A stretch of 64,000 nt of DNA from Winogradskyella litoriviva (GTDB lineage Bacteria; Bacteroidota; Bacteroidia; Flavobacteriales; Flavobacteriaceae), in the NCBI RefSeq assembly GCF_013249065.1, contig NZ_JABRWQ010000005.1, positions 124,001-188,000 on the forward strand, read 5' to 3'. Both the position numbers and the translations under genes were made by a program. The notes under the pieces are model-generated. The model searched no databases and was not told the origin of the DNA. It worked only from the letters and a program-made list of their open reading frames with translations. Of the stretch, positions 45,341 to 54,313 are shown piece after piece (positions within the stretch are counted from its first letter, which is position 1; every line of letters starts with the position of its first letter).

Positions 45341-46003
45341 ATGAGTACAGTGTTAAATCACGTCTATTTAATGCCAGGAATGGCAGCCAATCCATCTATT
45401 TTTGAACATATAGATTTACCCAAAGACACGTATAAAATTCACTGGCTAGAGTGGCAAATTCCCAGTAAAAATGAGACTTTACAGGCATATGCGCAGCGTA
45501 TGTGTAAATTTATTGAGCATAAAAATGTGGTTTTACTTGGTGTTTCTTTTGGTGGTATTTTGGTACAAGAAATGAGTAAGTTTGTAAAAGTAAAAAAACT
45601 TATTGTGGTCTCTAGTGTAAAGTCTCACCATGAGCTGCCAAAGCGATTAAAATTACTCAAAGTCACTAAAGCATATAATATATTGCCTACGCAATTAGTT
45701 AGTAATATAGATTTATTAGCAAAATATGCTTTAGGAGAAACTATTAAAAAACGTGTAGATTTATATAAAAAATACCTTTCAGTTAATGATAAGACCTATT
45801 TAGATTGGGCAATTAAGCAAGTAGTTTGTTGGGAACAAGAAAAGGCGCATCCTGAGGCCATCTATATTCATGGCGATAATGATGCTATTTTTCCGCATTC
45901 TTGTGTAGGAAATTGTATAGTTGTAAAAGGAGGAACTCATATTATGATTATTAATAAATATAAGTGGTTTAACGAAAATTTACCAAAACTTATCGAATCG
46001 TGA
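45341..46003 (+). CDS. Alpha/beta hydrolase
   Basis: The 220-aa protein has the nucleophile elbow LLGVSFGGILVQEM (Ser69), an acid candidate in YIHGDNDAIFPHS, and the catalytic-type His in VKGGTHIMIIN near the C-terminus. There is no signal peptide, so it is cytoplasmic. The MPGMAANPSIFEHI start supplies an oxyanion-hole-like loop. The substrate is unknown. It lies 57 nt upstream of the transglycosylase gene. Confidence 0.82.
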   Translation: MSTVLNHVYLMPGMAANPSIFEHIDLPKDTYKIHWLEWQIPSKNETLQAYAQRMCKFIEHKNVVLLGVSFGGILVQEMSKFVKVKKLIVVSSVKSHHELPKRLKLLKVTKAYNILPTQLVSNIDLLAKYALGETIKKRVDLYKKYLSVNDKTYLDWAIKQVVCWEQEKAHPEAIYIHGDNDAIFPHSCVGNCIVVKGGTHIMIINKYKWFNENLPKLIES

Positions 46004-46008
46004 TTTTA

Positions 46009-46016
46009 AATTTGCC
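46009..46016 (+). promoter_or_regulatory. Candidate -7 element for the lytic transglycosylase gene
   Basis: TAAATTTG, 44 nt before the ATG at 46061; no good -33 TTG. Confidence 0.42.
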
Positions 46017-46060
46017 CATAGATTGATTACATTTATAAATTAGAAAAAAAAGAAAAGAAT

Positions 46061-47014
46061 ATGGAAATTATAAAAAATAGTTTAGCATTAGTAGGAGTTG
46101 TCTGTATTTCGGGCATGTTTATCTTCGCTATGCAAAAGTCACCAAATGACAAAGCACCATCGGATTATCAAATAGGAAAAGAAGATCCCATTGTAAATAA
46201 TTACAATGTATATGCTTTAGAGATGCCAGATAATTTAAATTTTGCAGGAGAACCAGTTCCTATTGAAAATCCAGATATTTACGAGCGTATGGACCGAGAA
46301 TTATTGGTAAATACGTATTGGCAATCTAATGGACTTTTAATGTTTAAAAGAGCACAAAAGTATTTTCCTATAATAGAACCAATTTTAGAAAGAAATGGAG
46401 TGCCAGATGATTTTAAATATTTAGCAGTTATAGAAAGTGGGTTGGTACAAACCGCAAAATCACCAGCAGGAGCAAGCGGTGTTTGGCAAATTATGAAAGC
46501 TACTGGTCGCGAAAATGGTTTAGAAGTAAATGCTAATGTAGATGAACGCTACAATATAGAAAAAGCAACAGAGGTAGCTTGCGATTATTTAAAGAAAGCT
46601 AAAGAGAGTTTAGGGTCTTGGACAAAAGCAGCAGCCGCTTATAATGCTGGTAATTATGGTGTGGCAAGACGATTAAAAGAGCAAGGCGTAAATGGTTATT
46701 ACGATTTGCTTTTAGGAGAAGAAACAGGTCGTTATGTATTTAGAATTGTAGCTTTAAAAGAGATACTTTCTAACCCAAGTAAATACGGATTTAACTTTAA
46801 TAAATCTCACTTATATAAAGAAGTGCCAACCTATAAAGTTGAAGTGGATACAGCTGTAACCGATTTTGCTCAATTTGCAAAAAGATTTGGAATAAACTAT
46901 AAGATTTTAAAATTGCATAATCCTTGGTTGAGAGAACCGCATCTAAATAATAAATCTCGTAAATCTTATTTAATAGAAATCCCTAAAGAAGGATTTTATA
47001 ATACACAACCATAG
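46061..47014 (+). CDS. MltD-like lytic transglycosylase (SLT domain)
   Basis: The 317-aa protein has an N-terminal membrane or signal segment (about 5-23). The SLT domain carries catalytic Glu125 in YLAVIESGL, then SPAGASGVWQIM and KAAAAYNAGNYGVARRL. A LysM-like C-terminal part follows (VDTAVTDFAQFAKRFGINYKILKLHNPWL). It cleaves peptidoglycan glycan strands in the periplasm. The cardiolipin synthase gene follows in the same reading frame after one TAG stop and one codon. Confidence 0.9.
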   Translation: MEIIKNSLALVGVVCISGMFIFAMQKSPNDKAPSDYQIGKEDPIVNNYNVYALEMPDNLNFAGEPVPIENPDIYERMDRELLVNTYWQSNGLLMFKRAQKYFPIIEPILERNGVPDDFKYLAVIESGLVQTAKSPAGASGVWQIMKATGRENGLEVNANVDERYNIEKATEVACDYLKKAKESLGSWTKAAAAYNAGNYGVARRLKEQGVNGYYDLLLGEETGRYVFRIVALKEILSNPSKYGFNFNKSHLYKEVPTYKVEVDTAVTDFAQFAKRFGINYKILKLHNPWLREPHLNNKSRKSYLIEIPKEGFYNTQP

Positions 47015-47017
47015 AAT

Positions 47018-48466
47018 TTGGAATTTGTTAGAAATCATATCTGGCAAATTTTAATTGTACTCAATTATATTATAGCTTTATCTGCTGTTGCAACGATTCT
47101 GCATAAAAAACTGAATCCTACTAAAGCTTTAAGTTATATTATAGGTTTATTAGCGCTACCATTTTTAGGTTTAATTGTGTATTATCTTTTTGGACAAGAA
47201 TACAGAAAGACAAAAATTTTCAATAGAAAAAATGTTTTAAACCAATCTGTTGTAAAAAAAATTCAAGACACCTTAGAACTAGATACAAAGACTATTAGTG
47301 CAGTTGAAGATTTACTTGATCAAAAATCAAAATTGATTCCGCTACTGTATAATAATGAAAAGTCTAAACTGACCATTAATAATGATGTTACACTAATAAA
47401 AAATGGAGATGCTAAATTCAAATTGCTTTTTAAAGATGTCAAAGAAGCTAAGCATCATATTCATCTGGAGTATTTTGTAATAAAAGATGATGAAATTGGC
47501 AGTAAGCTTCTTAATTTATTATGCAAAAAGGCAAATGAAGGTATAGAAGTTAGAATGGCAATTGATGATGTAGGTAGTTCTATTTCTTCTAAAATGAAGC
47601 AAAAGCTTCAAGATTCTGGTGTTAAAATGAAACCATTTATGCCTGTGTTATTTTCAAAATTCACAGGAAAAATGAACTATCGAGATCATCGCAAAATCGT
47701 TGTTATAGATGGTGCAATAGGATATGTAGGAGGAATAAATGTTTCTGATAATTATGTAAATGCTAATAACAAAAGATATTGGAGAGATACGCACATGCGT
47801 ATTGTGGGTGAAGCTGTAAAATCTTTGCAAATATTATTTTTTACAACATGGGACTTTGTGAGTAATGAAGAATTAAAAATTTCTAAGATTTATTTCCCAG
47901 AGCATAATTGTAAGGAAAATATACCACTTCAAATAGCGGCTAGTGGACCAGACACAGATTGGTCTAATATAATGGAAGCCATTTTTGTAGCTATAACCAA
48001 TGCAGAGAATCATGTCTATATTACAACACCTTATTTTATTCCTAATAGTGAAATTGTTACAGCATTACAAGTAACAGCAAGAAGCAATATAAAGGTTAAA
48101 ATTATTGTACCAAAAACATCGGACTCTTGGATTGCAGAACACGCAACCAACTCTTATTTAGAGATGCTTTTAGAAGCAGGAGTAGAGGTATACACTTATA
48201 CCAAAGGGTTTATTCATGCAAAAACAATGGTTGTTGATGGTGTTTTTAGTACAATTGGTACTACCAACATGGACTACAGAAGTTTTAATATTAATTTTGA
48301 AGTAAATGCCTTAATATACAATGAAGGCATAAGTGCACAACTCACTAAATTCTTTAATGATGATTTAAACGATTGTGAACAATTAGATTTAAAATCTTGG
48401 CAAAAACGTTCTAGACAAACCAAGCTAATAGAGGCTATTGCTCGTCTAATGGCGCCTTTGCTTTAA
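47018..48466 (+). CDS. cls: Cardiolipin synthase (phospholipase D type)
   Basis: The 482-aa membrane enzyme condenses two phosphatidylglycerols or similar lipids. Two transmembrane helices occupy about 6-65. Two PLD HKD motifs follow: YRDHRKIVVIDGAIGYVGGIN (about residue 220) and HAKTMVVDGVFSTIGTTN (about 400). The start must be the TTG at 47018: the upstream gene's TAG (47012-47014) is in the same frame, and the next ATG is far inside. Coupling with the transglycosylase gene is very tight. Confidence 0.93.
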   Translation: MEFVRNHIWQILIVLNYIIALSAVATILHKKLNPTKALSYIIGLLALPFLGLIVYYLFGQEYRKTKIFNRKNVLNQSVVKKIQDTLELDTKTISAVEDLLDQKSKLIPLLYNNEKSKLTINNDVTLIKNGDAKFKLLFKDVKEAKHHIHLEYFVIKDDEIGSKLLNLLCKKANEGIEVRMAIDDVGSSISSKMKQKLQDSGVKMKPFMPVLFSKFTGKMNYRDHRKIVVIDGAIGYVGGINVSDNYVNANNKRYWRDTHMRIVGEAVKSLQILFFTTWDFVSNEELKISKIYFPEHNCKENIPLQIAASGPDTDWSNIMEAIFVAITNAENHVYITTPYFIPNSEIVTALQVTARSNIKVKIIVPKTSDSWIAEHATNSYLEMLLEAGVEVYTYTKGFIHAKTMVVDGVFSTIGTTNMDYRSFNINFEVNALIYNEGISAQLTKFFNDDLNDCEQLDLKSWQKRSRQTKLIEAIARLMAPLL

Positions 48467-48470
48467 AAAA

Positions 48471-49049
48471 TTAACGTCTACTTCTTCTATTTTGTCTTGC
48501 AGAAGTTGGTTGACCGTATTGTTGTTTTGGTATAACAGCTTTTTTCATTTGTTGCTTCATCATTTTAATTTGTTCAGCAAGCATGTCTCTTTTGTCTAGT
48601 TTTTCAGCTTCAGCTAAAAGTTTTTGAGCTTCTGGCTTTCTTCTTTTAGAAAAAGCTATTCCGGCTAAATTTAATTTTGCCATGGCTAAATCATGGTCCA
48701 TAGAAAGACCTAGATTAATTGCTTTTTTGAAGTAAGCCTCAGCTTCGTTCATATTGGTTTGCGAAACCATAATACCGTTAAGGTAATTTAAATAGCCTTG
48801 TTGTTTTTTTACTAAAGCACCTTCTGGATTTTTTATTTTATCTAACCATTTTTTAGCTCCAACAAAATCTTGTTTTCTTAATTTTAAAAAAGCTAGTAAA
48901 ATCATTTCATTTTTAAAGTATAAGAAAATGAAAATAGTAGAAAGTAAGATATACATTATACCGTTACCTATATAGCCTTCGGTGAATTGATAAATGCCAA
49001 AACCTATGATTAAGGCGGCAATAACTAATTTTATATTTTTATTAAACAT
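48471..49049 (-). CDS. TPR-like membrane-anchored protein
   Basis: The 192-aa protein has two N-terminal transmembrane helices (about 7-24 and 32-55). Helical pairs like tetratricopeptide repeats follow (LAFLKLRKQDFVGAKKWLDKIKN, YLNGIMVSQTNMNEAEAYFKKAINLGL, AKLNLAGIAFSKRRKPEAQKLLAEAEKLD). A basic, Gln/Arg-rich tail ends it. Function unknown. It is convergent with cls (4-nt gap). A TACCTTTG element lies at 49075-49082 on the minus strand. Confidence 0.78.
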   Translation of the reverse strand: MFNKNIKLVIAALIIGFGIYQFTEGYIGNGIMYILLSTIFIFLYFKNEMILLAFLKLRKQDFVGAKKWLDKIKNPEGALVKKQQGYLNYLNGIMVSQTNMNEAEAYFKKAINLGLSMDHDLAMAKLNLAGIAFSKRRKPEAQKLLAEAEKLDKRDMLAEQIKMMKQQMKKAVIPKQQYGQPTSARQNRRSRR

Positions 49050-49074
49050 ATGTTTTGTTTGTATTTTCAGATCG

Positions 49075-49082
49075 CAAAGGTA
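49075..49082 (-). promoter_or_regulatory. Candidate -7 element for the TPR-like gene
   Basis: TACCTTTG on the minus strand 25 nt before the ATG. The 330-nt gap 49050-49379 otherwise holds only the rpmH promoter and AT-rich sequence. Confidence 0.45.
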
Positions 49083-49287
49083 ATAAAAACAAAGAGTTTA
49101 CCTTCAATGATTTTTTGTTGACTTATAATTTTACCAAAAAGTAGAAAAAAATATTGATTATGCCTGTATTTAATAGAAGTATTATATTTGTTTAGAAGGT
49201 AACAAAACAGTCTAACCCTTAGTATTAGCGATTTTACTGCAATAAAGATACTTTCTAAAAAACCAAATAAAATTTTTCTTTTGGCTC

Positions 49288-49317
49288 TTGCTATAATAAA
49301 AACTTGTTGTATATTTG
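49288..49317 (+). promoter_or_regulatory. Housekeeping promoter of rpmH
   Basis: TTG (49288-49290), 19 nt, TATATTTG (49310-49317): the same spacing as at rpmE and an excellent consensus match, with a start expected near 49324 and a 55-60 nt leader. Confidence 0.82.
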
Positions 49318-49379
49318 CACGCAGTTTTGAGATAGCTCTCAATCAATTAAAGAAAAATTAGTTTTTAAAAATATAAGAC

Positions 49380-49541
49380 ATGCCAAAAAGAACATTTCAA
49401 CCGTCAAAAAGAAAGAGAAGAAACAAACATGGTTTCAGAGAAAGAATGGCTTCTGTTAACGGAAGAAAAGTTTTAGCACGTAGAAGAGCTAAAGGAAGAA
49501 AGAAATTGTCTGTTTCAACTGAATCAAGACATAAAAAATAA
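49380..49541 (+). CDS. rpmH: 50S ribosomal protein L34
   Basis: A 53-aa basic protein with the L34 sequence [20 protein letters not shown], then [23 protein letters not shown]. The sequence is complete and of family length. The gene is monocistronic: a strong promoter upstream and a strong terminator 24 nt downstream. The usual rpmH neighbours (dnaA, rnpA) are not here, which is common in Bacteroidota. Confidence 0.97.
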   Translation: MPKRTFQPSKRKRRNKHGFRERMASVNGRKVLARRRAKGRKKLSVSTESRHKK

Positions 49542-49564
49542 TGATTAACAATTGTTAATATATT

Positions 49565-49596
49565 AAGGCGTTACTTAGGTGTAACGCCTTTTTTTA
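49565..49596 (+). terminator. Terminator of rpmH
   Basis: A perfect 10-bp stem AAGGCGTTAC / GTAACGCCTT with loop TTAGGT and a T-run. Confidence 0.92.
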
Positions 49597-49611
49597 TATC
49601 CAAGTGATACT

Positions 49612-49619
49612 TATTTTTG
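49612..49619 (+). promoter_or_regulatory. Candidate -7 element for carB
   Basis: TATTTTTG, 49 nt before the ATG and just after the rpmH terminator; the -33 box is not clear. Confidence 0.45.
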
Positions 49620-49668
49620 CAACGCTAATTAATTAAAGTTTTTGTTAAAACACTAAATATATATTCTC

Positions 49669-52524
49669 ATGCCAAAAAATAACAGCATAAAATCTATTTT
49701 ACTTATTGGTTCTGGTCCTATAGTTATTGGGCAAGCCTGTGAATTTGATTACTCTGGTTCTCAAGCTTTACGCTCTTTGCGAGAAGATGGAATAGAAACC
49801 ATTTTGATTAATTCTAATCCTGCAACAATAATGACTGACCCTACAATGGCAGATCATGTTTATTTGTTGCCGTTAAACACAAAATCATTAATTAAGATTT
49901 TAAAAGATCATCCACAAATTGATGCTGTTTTACCAACAATGGGCGGACAAACAGCATTGAATCTTTGTATTGAAGCCGATGAAAAAGGAATTTGGGAAGA
50001 TTTTAATGTAGATATTATAGGTGTAGATATTGATGCTATTAATATTACAGAAGATAGAGAGAAATTTAGAGAACTAATGTTAAAAATTGGTGTTGGCATG
50101 GCACCACAAGCAACTGCAACTTCGTTCTTAAAAGGTAAAGAAATTGCTCAAGAGTTCGGTTTTCCTTTAGTAATTAGAGCGTCTTATACTTTAGGTGGAG
50201 CAGGCGCGTCTTTTGTTTTTAAAGAAGATGAATTTGACGAGAAATTAACGCATGGTTTAGAGGTGTCTCCAATTCATGAAGTTATGATTGATAAGGCTTT
50301 AATTGGTTGGAAAGAATACGAATTAGAGCTACTTAGAGATAAAAATGATAACGTTGTTATTATATGTACCATAGAAAACATGGATCCTATGGGTATCCAC
50401 ACAGGTGATTCAATTACACTTGCTCCAGCAATGACGTTGTCTGATAAAACACAACAGAAAATGCGAGATATGGCAATTCATATGATGCGTAGTATTGGTG
50501 ATTTTGCTGGTGGATGTAATGTGCAGTTTGCTGTAAGTCCTGATGATGCCGAAGAAATTATTGCAATTGAAATTAACCCTAGAGTATCGCGTTCTTCAGC
50601 ATTAGCGAGTAAGGCAACTGGTTATCCTATTGCCAAAATTGCAGCTAAATTGGCTATTGGTTATACTTTAGATGAACTAGATAACCAAATTACAAAATCT
50701 ACTTCAGCATTATTTGAGCCAACTTTAGATTATGTAGTAGTGAAAATTCCGCGTTGGAATTTTGATAAATTTGAAGGGTCAGACAGAACTTTAGGTCTAC
50801 AGATGAAGGCTGTAGGAGAGGTGATGTCAATTGGTAGATCATTTCAAGAAGCATTGCACAAAGCAACACAATCTTTAGAAATTAAAAGAAATGGTTTAGG
50901 CGCTGATGGTAAAGGATATAAAGATTATGATACCATTATAGAGAAACTTACGTATGCTAGTTGGGATCGTGTATTTGTTATTTATGATGCTATTGCTATA
51001 GGAATACCATTAAGCCGAATACACGAAATCACAAAAATTGATATGTGGTTTTTAAAGCAATATGAAGAGTTATTTCAACTTCAAAAAGAAATTTCAACAT
51101 TTAATATTGACACTATTGAACGCGAATTATTACTAGAGGCAAAGCAAAAAGGTTATGGAGACCGACAAATAGCACATATGCTTGGCTGTTTAGAAAGTGA
51201 AGTTCGTAACAAACGTATGGCATATAATATTAATCGTGTATTTAAGCTGGTTGATACTTGCGCAGCAGAATTTAAAGCACAAACACCATACTATTATTCA
51301 ACCTTTGAGAGTGAAGTAGAAACAGCAGACGGTGAAGTATACGTGCACAATGAAAGTGTTGTTACAGACAAAAAGAAAATCATTGTATTGGGCTCTGGGC
51401 CAAACAGAATTGGTCAAGGTATTGAGTTTGATTACTGTTGCGTACATGGCGTTTTAGCAGCCGCAGAATGTGGTTACGAAACTATTATGATTAACTGTAA
51501 TCCAGAAACGGTCTCTACCGATTTTGATATTGCAGATAAGCTTTATTTTGAACCTGTTTTCTGGGAGCATATTTATGATATCATTCAGCATGAAAAACCA
51601 GAAGGTGTTATTGTTCAGTTAGGTGGACAAACAGCATTGAAACTTGCCGAGAAATTAGAAAAATGGGGAGTTAAGATTATGGGAACAAGCTTTAAATCTC
51701 TCGATTTAGCAGAAGATAGAGGCAGTTTTTCAAATATTTTAAAGGAGCATAATATTCCTTATCCTGAGTTTGATGTTGCAGAATCTGCTGATGAAGCATT
51801 AGCTATTGCAGACGTTTTAGACTTTCCGATTTTAGTAAGACCTTCTTACGTACTTGGTGGTCAAGGGATGAAAATTGTAATTAATAAGCAGGAGTTAGAA
51901 TCACATGTAATAGATTTATTAAAATCGATTCCAGGTAACAAATTATTATTAGATCATTATTTAGATGGTGCTATTGAGGCAGAAGCAGATGCAATTTGTG
52001 ATGCAGATGGAAATGTTTATATCATTGGTATCATGGAGCATATAGAACCATGTGGTATTCACTCAGGTGATAGTAATGCAACATTGCCACCATTTAATTT
52101 AGGTGAGTTTGTAATGCAACAAATTACAGATCATACGCATACTATTGCAAGAGCCTTAAATACGGTTGGTCTAATTAATATTCAATTCGCTATAAAAGAT
52201 GATGTTGTTTATATTATTGAAGCCAATCCAAGAGCGTCACGTACAGTTCCTTTTATTGCAAAAGCTTACAAAGAACCTTACGTAAACTATGCAACTAAAG
52301 TTATGCTTGGCGAGAAGAAAGTAACTGATTTTAACTTTAATCCACAACTAGAGGGATACGCGATAAAACAACCAGTCTTTTCATTTAATAAATTCCCTAA
52401 TGTTAATAAACAGTTAGGGCCAGAAATGAAAAGTACAGGAGAAAGTATATTGTTTATAGATAGTTTAAAGGATGATCAATTTTATGATTTATATGCCAGG
52501 CGAAAAATGTATTTGAGTAAATAA
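49669..52524 (+). CDS. carB: Carbamoyl phosphate synthase large subunit, lacking the allosteric domain
   Basis: The 951-aa protein synthesises carbamoyl phosphate from NH3, bicarbonate and two ATP for pyrimidines and arginine. It has two ATP-grasp halves: LLIGSGPIVIGQACEFDYSG near the start and VLGSGPNRIGQGIEFDYCCVHG near residue 575. The protein ends shortly after the conserved LGPEMKSTGES, with a short tail finishing MYLSK. The ~130-residue C-terminal MGS-like allosteric domain of the E. coli enzyme (1073 aa) is therefore absent. carA is not adjacent. The stop is followed by a separate gene, so truncation is not a window artefact. Confidence 0.94.
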   Translation: MPKNNSIKSILLIGSGPIVIGQACEFDYSGSQALRSLREDGIETILINSNPATIMTDPTMADHVYLLPLNTKSLIKILKDHPQIDAVLPTMGGQTALNLCIEADEKGIWEDFNVDIIGVDIDAINITEDREKFRELMLKIGVGMAPQATATSFLKGKEIAQEFGFPLVIRASYTLGGAGASFVFKEDEFDEKLTHGLEVSPIHEVMIDKALIGWKEYELELLRDKNDNVVIICTIENMDPMGIHTGDSITLAPAMTLSDKTQQKMRDMAIHMMRSIGDFAGGCNVQFAVSPDDAEEIIAIEINPRVSRSSALASKATGYPIAKIAAKLAIGYTLDELDNQITKSTSALFEPTLDYVVVKIPRWNFDKFEGSDRTLGLQMKAVGEVMSIGRSFQEALHKATQSLEIKRNGLGADGKGYKDYDTIIEKLTYASWDRVFVIYDAIAIGIPLSRIHEITKIDMWFLKQYEELFQLQKEISTFNIDTIERELLLEAKQKGYGDRQIAHMLGCLESEVRNKRMAYNINRVFKLVDTCAAEFKAQTPYYYSTFESEVETADGEVYVHNESVVTDKKKIIVLGSGPNRIGQGIEFDYCCVHGVLAAAECGYETIMINCNPETVSTDFDIADKLYFEPVFWEHIYDIIQHEKPEGVIVQLGGQTALKLAEKLEKWGVKIMGTSFKSLDLAEDRGSFSNILKEHNIPYPEFDVAESADEALAIADVLDFPILVRPSYVLGGQGMKIVINKQELESHVIDLLKSIPGNKLLLDHYLDGAIEAEADAICDADGNVYIIGIMEHIEPCGIHSGDSNATLPPFNLGEFVMQQITDHTHTIARALNTVGLINIQFAIKDDVVYIIEANPRASRTVPFIAKAYKEPYVNYATKVMLGEKKVTDFNFNPQLEGYAIKQPVFSFNKFPNVNKQLGPEMKSTGESILFIDSLKDDQFYDLYARRKMYLSK

Positions 52525-52600
52525 TTGGCATAGTTTTCGATGAATGGTTAATGTTATTATTTAATATTTACTAATTTAGCTAGAAGAAGACCCAAATTGT

Positions 52601-52987
52601 ATGAAAAAAATATTACTCGGATTTTTATCAATAATATCATTTGGTACTATGTATGCAGATGCATTAAGGCATCAAATGAGCGAGATTAATGAATTAAAAG
52701 AAAGCATTGAAACTATATATTATTTTGATAGCAATAATGATTTGTTTCAAGATGATAGTTTTAAGATTTCACCAAATCCTTCAAAAGATAAGTTAAATAT
52801 TAGAATGCCAAAAGCGTCTCAGAATTTAACACTTGAAGTTTATGATGTTTTAGGAAAACGAATTCATAAAAGCACAATTACACAATTAGCAACGTCTATT
52901 GATGTTTCTAGCTGGAAAACAGGTGTTTATTTGGTTAAAGTCTCTAATAAAAATGAGACGCAGACTAAACGTTTTATAAAGCAATAA
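52601..52987 (+). CDS. Small T9SS-exported protein, essentially a sorting domain
   Basis: The 128-aa protein has a signal peptide (about 1-19) and a ~35-residue hydrophilic linker, then directly a type A Por sorting domain (FKISPNPSKDKLNIRM ... LEVYDVLGKRIHKS ... TGVYLVKVS ... KRFIKQ). No cargo domain is left. It could be a small surface peptide or a degraded gene, but the frame is intact from ATG to stop and a terminator follows. Confidence 0.82.
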   Translation: MKKILLGFLSIISFGTMYADALRHQMSEINELKESIETIYYFDSNNDLFQDDSFKISPNPSKDKLNIRMPKASQNLTLEVYDVLGKRIHKSTITQLATSIDVSSWKTGVYLVKVSNKNETQTKRFIKQ

Positions 52988-53004
52988 ATTTAATAGATAA
53001 TTAT

Positions 53005-53051
53005 AAAAAAAGCTGTTTATCCCAATAACTATTGGAAGAAACAGCTTTTTT
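53005..53051 (+). terminator. Terminator after the small T9SS protein gene
   Basis: The stem AAAAAGCTGTTT / AAACAGCTTTTTT encloses a smaller inner hairpin CCAATA / TATTGG. Confidence 0.85.
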
Positions 53052-53147
53052 ATTTAGGGTCAATTTTTGAAATATTCTTTTTCTGAATATTGACCTATAT
53101 TTTAAATATTATTCTGAAGGTGTTTTAAAAATGAATATGTTCCGAAT

Positions 53148-53693
53148 TTATGATTCAAATAATTCAATTAAAGCATTTTGCGATTTAATTAATTCAATAT
53201 GATCTTCTAATTTAAAATCTGAAGAATTAAAACGAGAAGACCTTTTTCTAGATTGTTCTTGTCTGGCAACACTTCTTGCAAATCGTCTAACGCCTTGTAT
53301 TGAGTCTAAAATTAGGCCAGGTACTTTAGCGTTTTTTCCATCTTCTCCCTTAGCAACCATTGTAAAATAAGAAGAGTTGCAATGCTTAACTAGACCTGTT
53401 TGTACGTTCTCAGATTCAACACGCAACCCAATTACCATTGAGGTATTACCTGTATAATTAACCGATGCTTTTAATGTAACTAATTCACCTACTTCAATTG
53501 GGTTTAAAAAATCAACCTTATTTACAGAAGCAGTAACGCAATAATTTCTGGAGTGTTTTGAAGCACAAGCAAAAGCGATTTGATCCATTAGATTTAAAAT
53601 ATGACCACCATGTATTTTACCACTAAAATTAGAATGCGATGGTAACATTAACTGGGTAATTGTAACTTGTGAGTCTTTTGCGTATTTATACAT
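53148..53693 (-). CDS. YciA-type acyl-CoA thioesterase (hotdog fold)
   Basis: The 181-aa protein has the hotdog signature GKIHGGHILNLMDQIAFACASKHS near residue 25-47 with the active-site-type Asp, then VDFLNPIEVGELVTLKASV and SMVIGLRVESEN. It hydrolyses acyl-CoA thioesters in the cytoplasm; chain-length preference cannot be read. A C-terminal ~50-residue helical tail (RRFARSVARQEQSRKRSSRFN) is basic. Monocistronic. The 198-nt gap upstream holds nothing I can identify. Confidence 0.88.
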   Translation of the reverse strand: MYKYAKDSQVTITQLMLPSHSNFSGKIHGGHILNLMDQIAFACASKHSRNYCVTASVNKVDFLNPIEVGELVTLKASVNYTGNTSMVIGLRVESENVQTGLVKHCNSSYFTMVAKGEDGKNAKVPGLILDSIQGVRRFARSVARQEQSRKRSSRFNSSDFKLEDHIELIKSQNALIELFES

Positions 53694-53891
53694 GAGTTTT
53701 GCTTTAGTTCTGACCTTATAAGCTTATGATTGCGCTAAATTAGGTATTTATTTTGCGTAAATTTAATCTCAGTTTTATTTTTAGTAAGTTCTAATGTATT
53801 CCAAATTAAAAAATGATTTTAATAATGATTAATATTGGAATTATAAAAATTACAATTAAGAATTTAAAACAACAGATAAATTAAATAAACG

Positions 53892-54239
53892 TTATTCGTT
53901 TTCTTCTTCAACTTTGGTAATAAAATACTTGGTGTCTCCTAGCCAAAACATCGTTTTATAGCGCTCAAAGTAATAAAGCTTAACAAATTTACCTTGTAAT
54001 CTATTGAGGTCTTCAATGGCTTTTTTTTCGCCATCTTCAACAGAGAAGGTAAATGTTTGCGCATCAGAAACACCTTGGCTTATTTCGCCCTCCCAAGTTT
54101 TAAATAAAACCCCTTTATTACTGAATTTTACAAGTTTTCCTGCTCTTACACCTTCACTATAATGTACAAAATACATGAAACAGAATATGCCAGCACTTAA
54201 TATTAAAAGGACAATAATAGATTTGATTAAAAATTTCAT
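53892..54239 (-). CDS. Small membrane-anchored protein of a Flavobacteria-wide family
   Basis: The 115-aa protein has one N-terminal transmembrane or signal-anchor helix (about 5-25) and then SEGVRAGKLVKFSNKGVLFKTWEGEISQG, a beta-rich domain. Members are often labelled 6-phosphogluconate dehydrogenase in databases, but nothing in this sequence (no Rossmann motif, far too short) supports that. Function unknown. It precedes no obvious partner; rmuC lies 74 nt downstream on the same strand... in transcript order this gene comes after rmuC. Confidence 0.75.
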   Translation of the reverse strand: MKFLIKSIIVLLILSAGIFCFMYFVHYSEGVRAGKLVKFSNKGVLFKTWEGEISQGVSDAQTFTFSVEDGEKKAIEDLNRLQGKFVKLYYFERYKTMFWLGDTKYFITKVEEENE

Positions 54240-54313
54240 GAGATTATATTTTTCTATAGTATTAAGCTTTCGCTATTATTTATTTTGAAACTAAAATTTT
54301 GAAAACTATTTTA

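Noticed and set aside
49067..49342. 91-aa open frame on the minus strand between the TPR-like gene and rpmH
   Set aside because: It covers the rpmH promoter and the upstream region of the TPR-like gene, has no recognisable domain and no promoter of its own; chance frame in AT-rich DNA.
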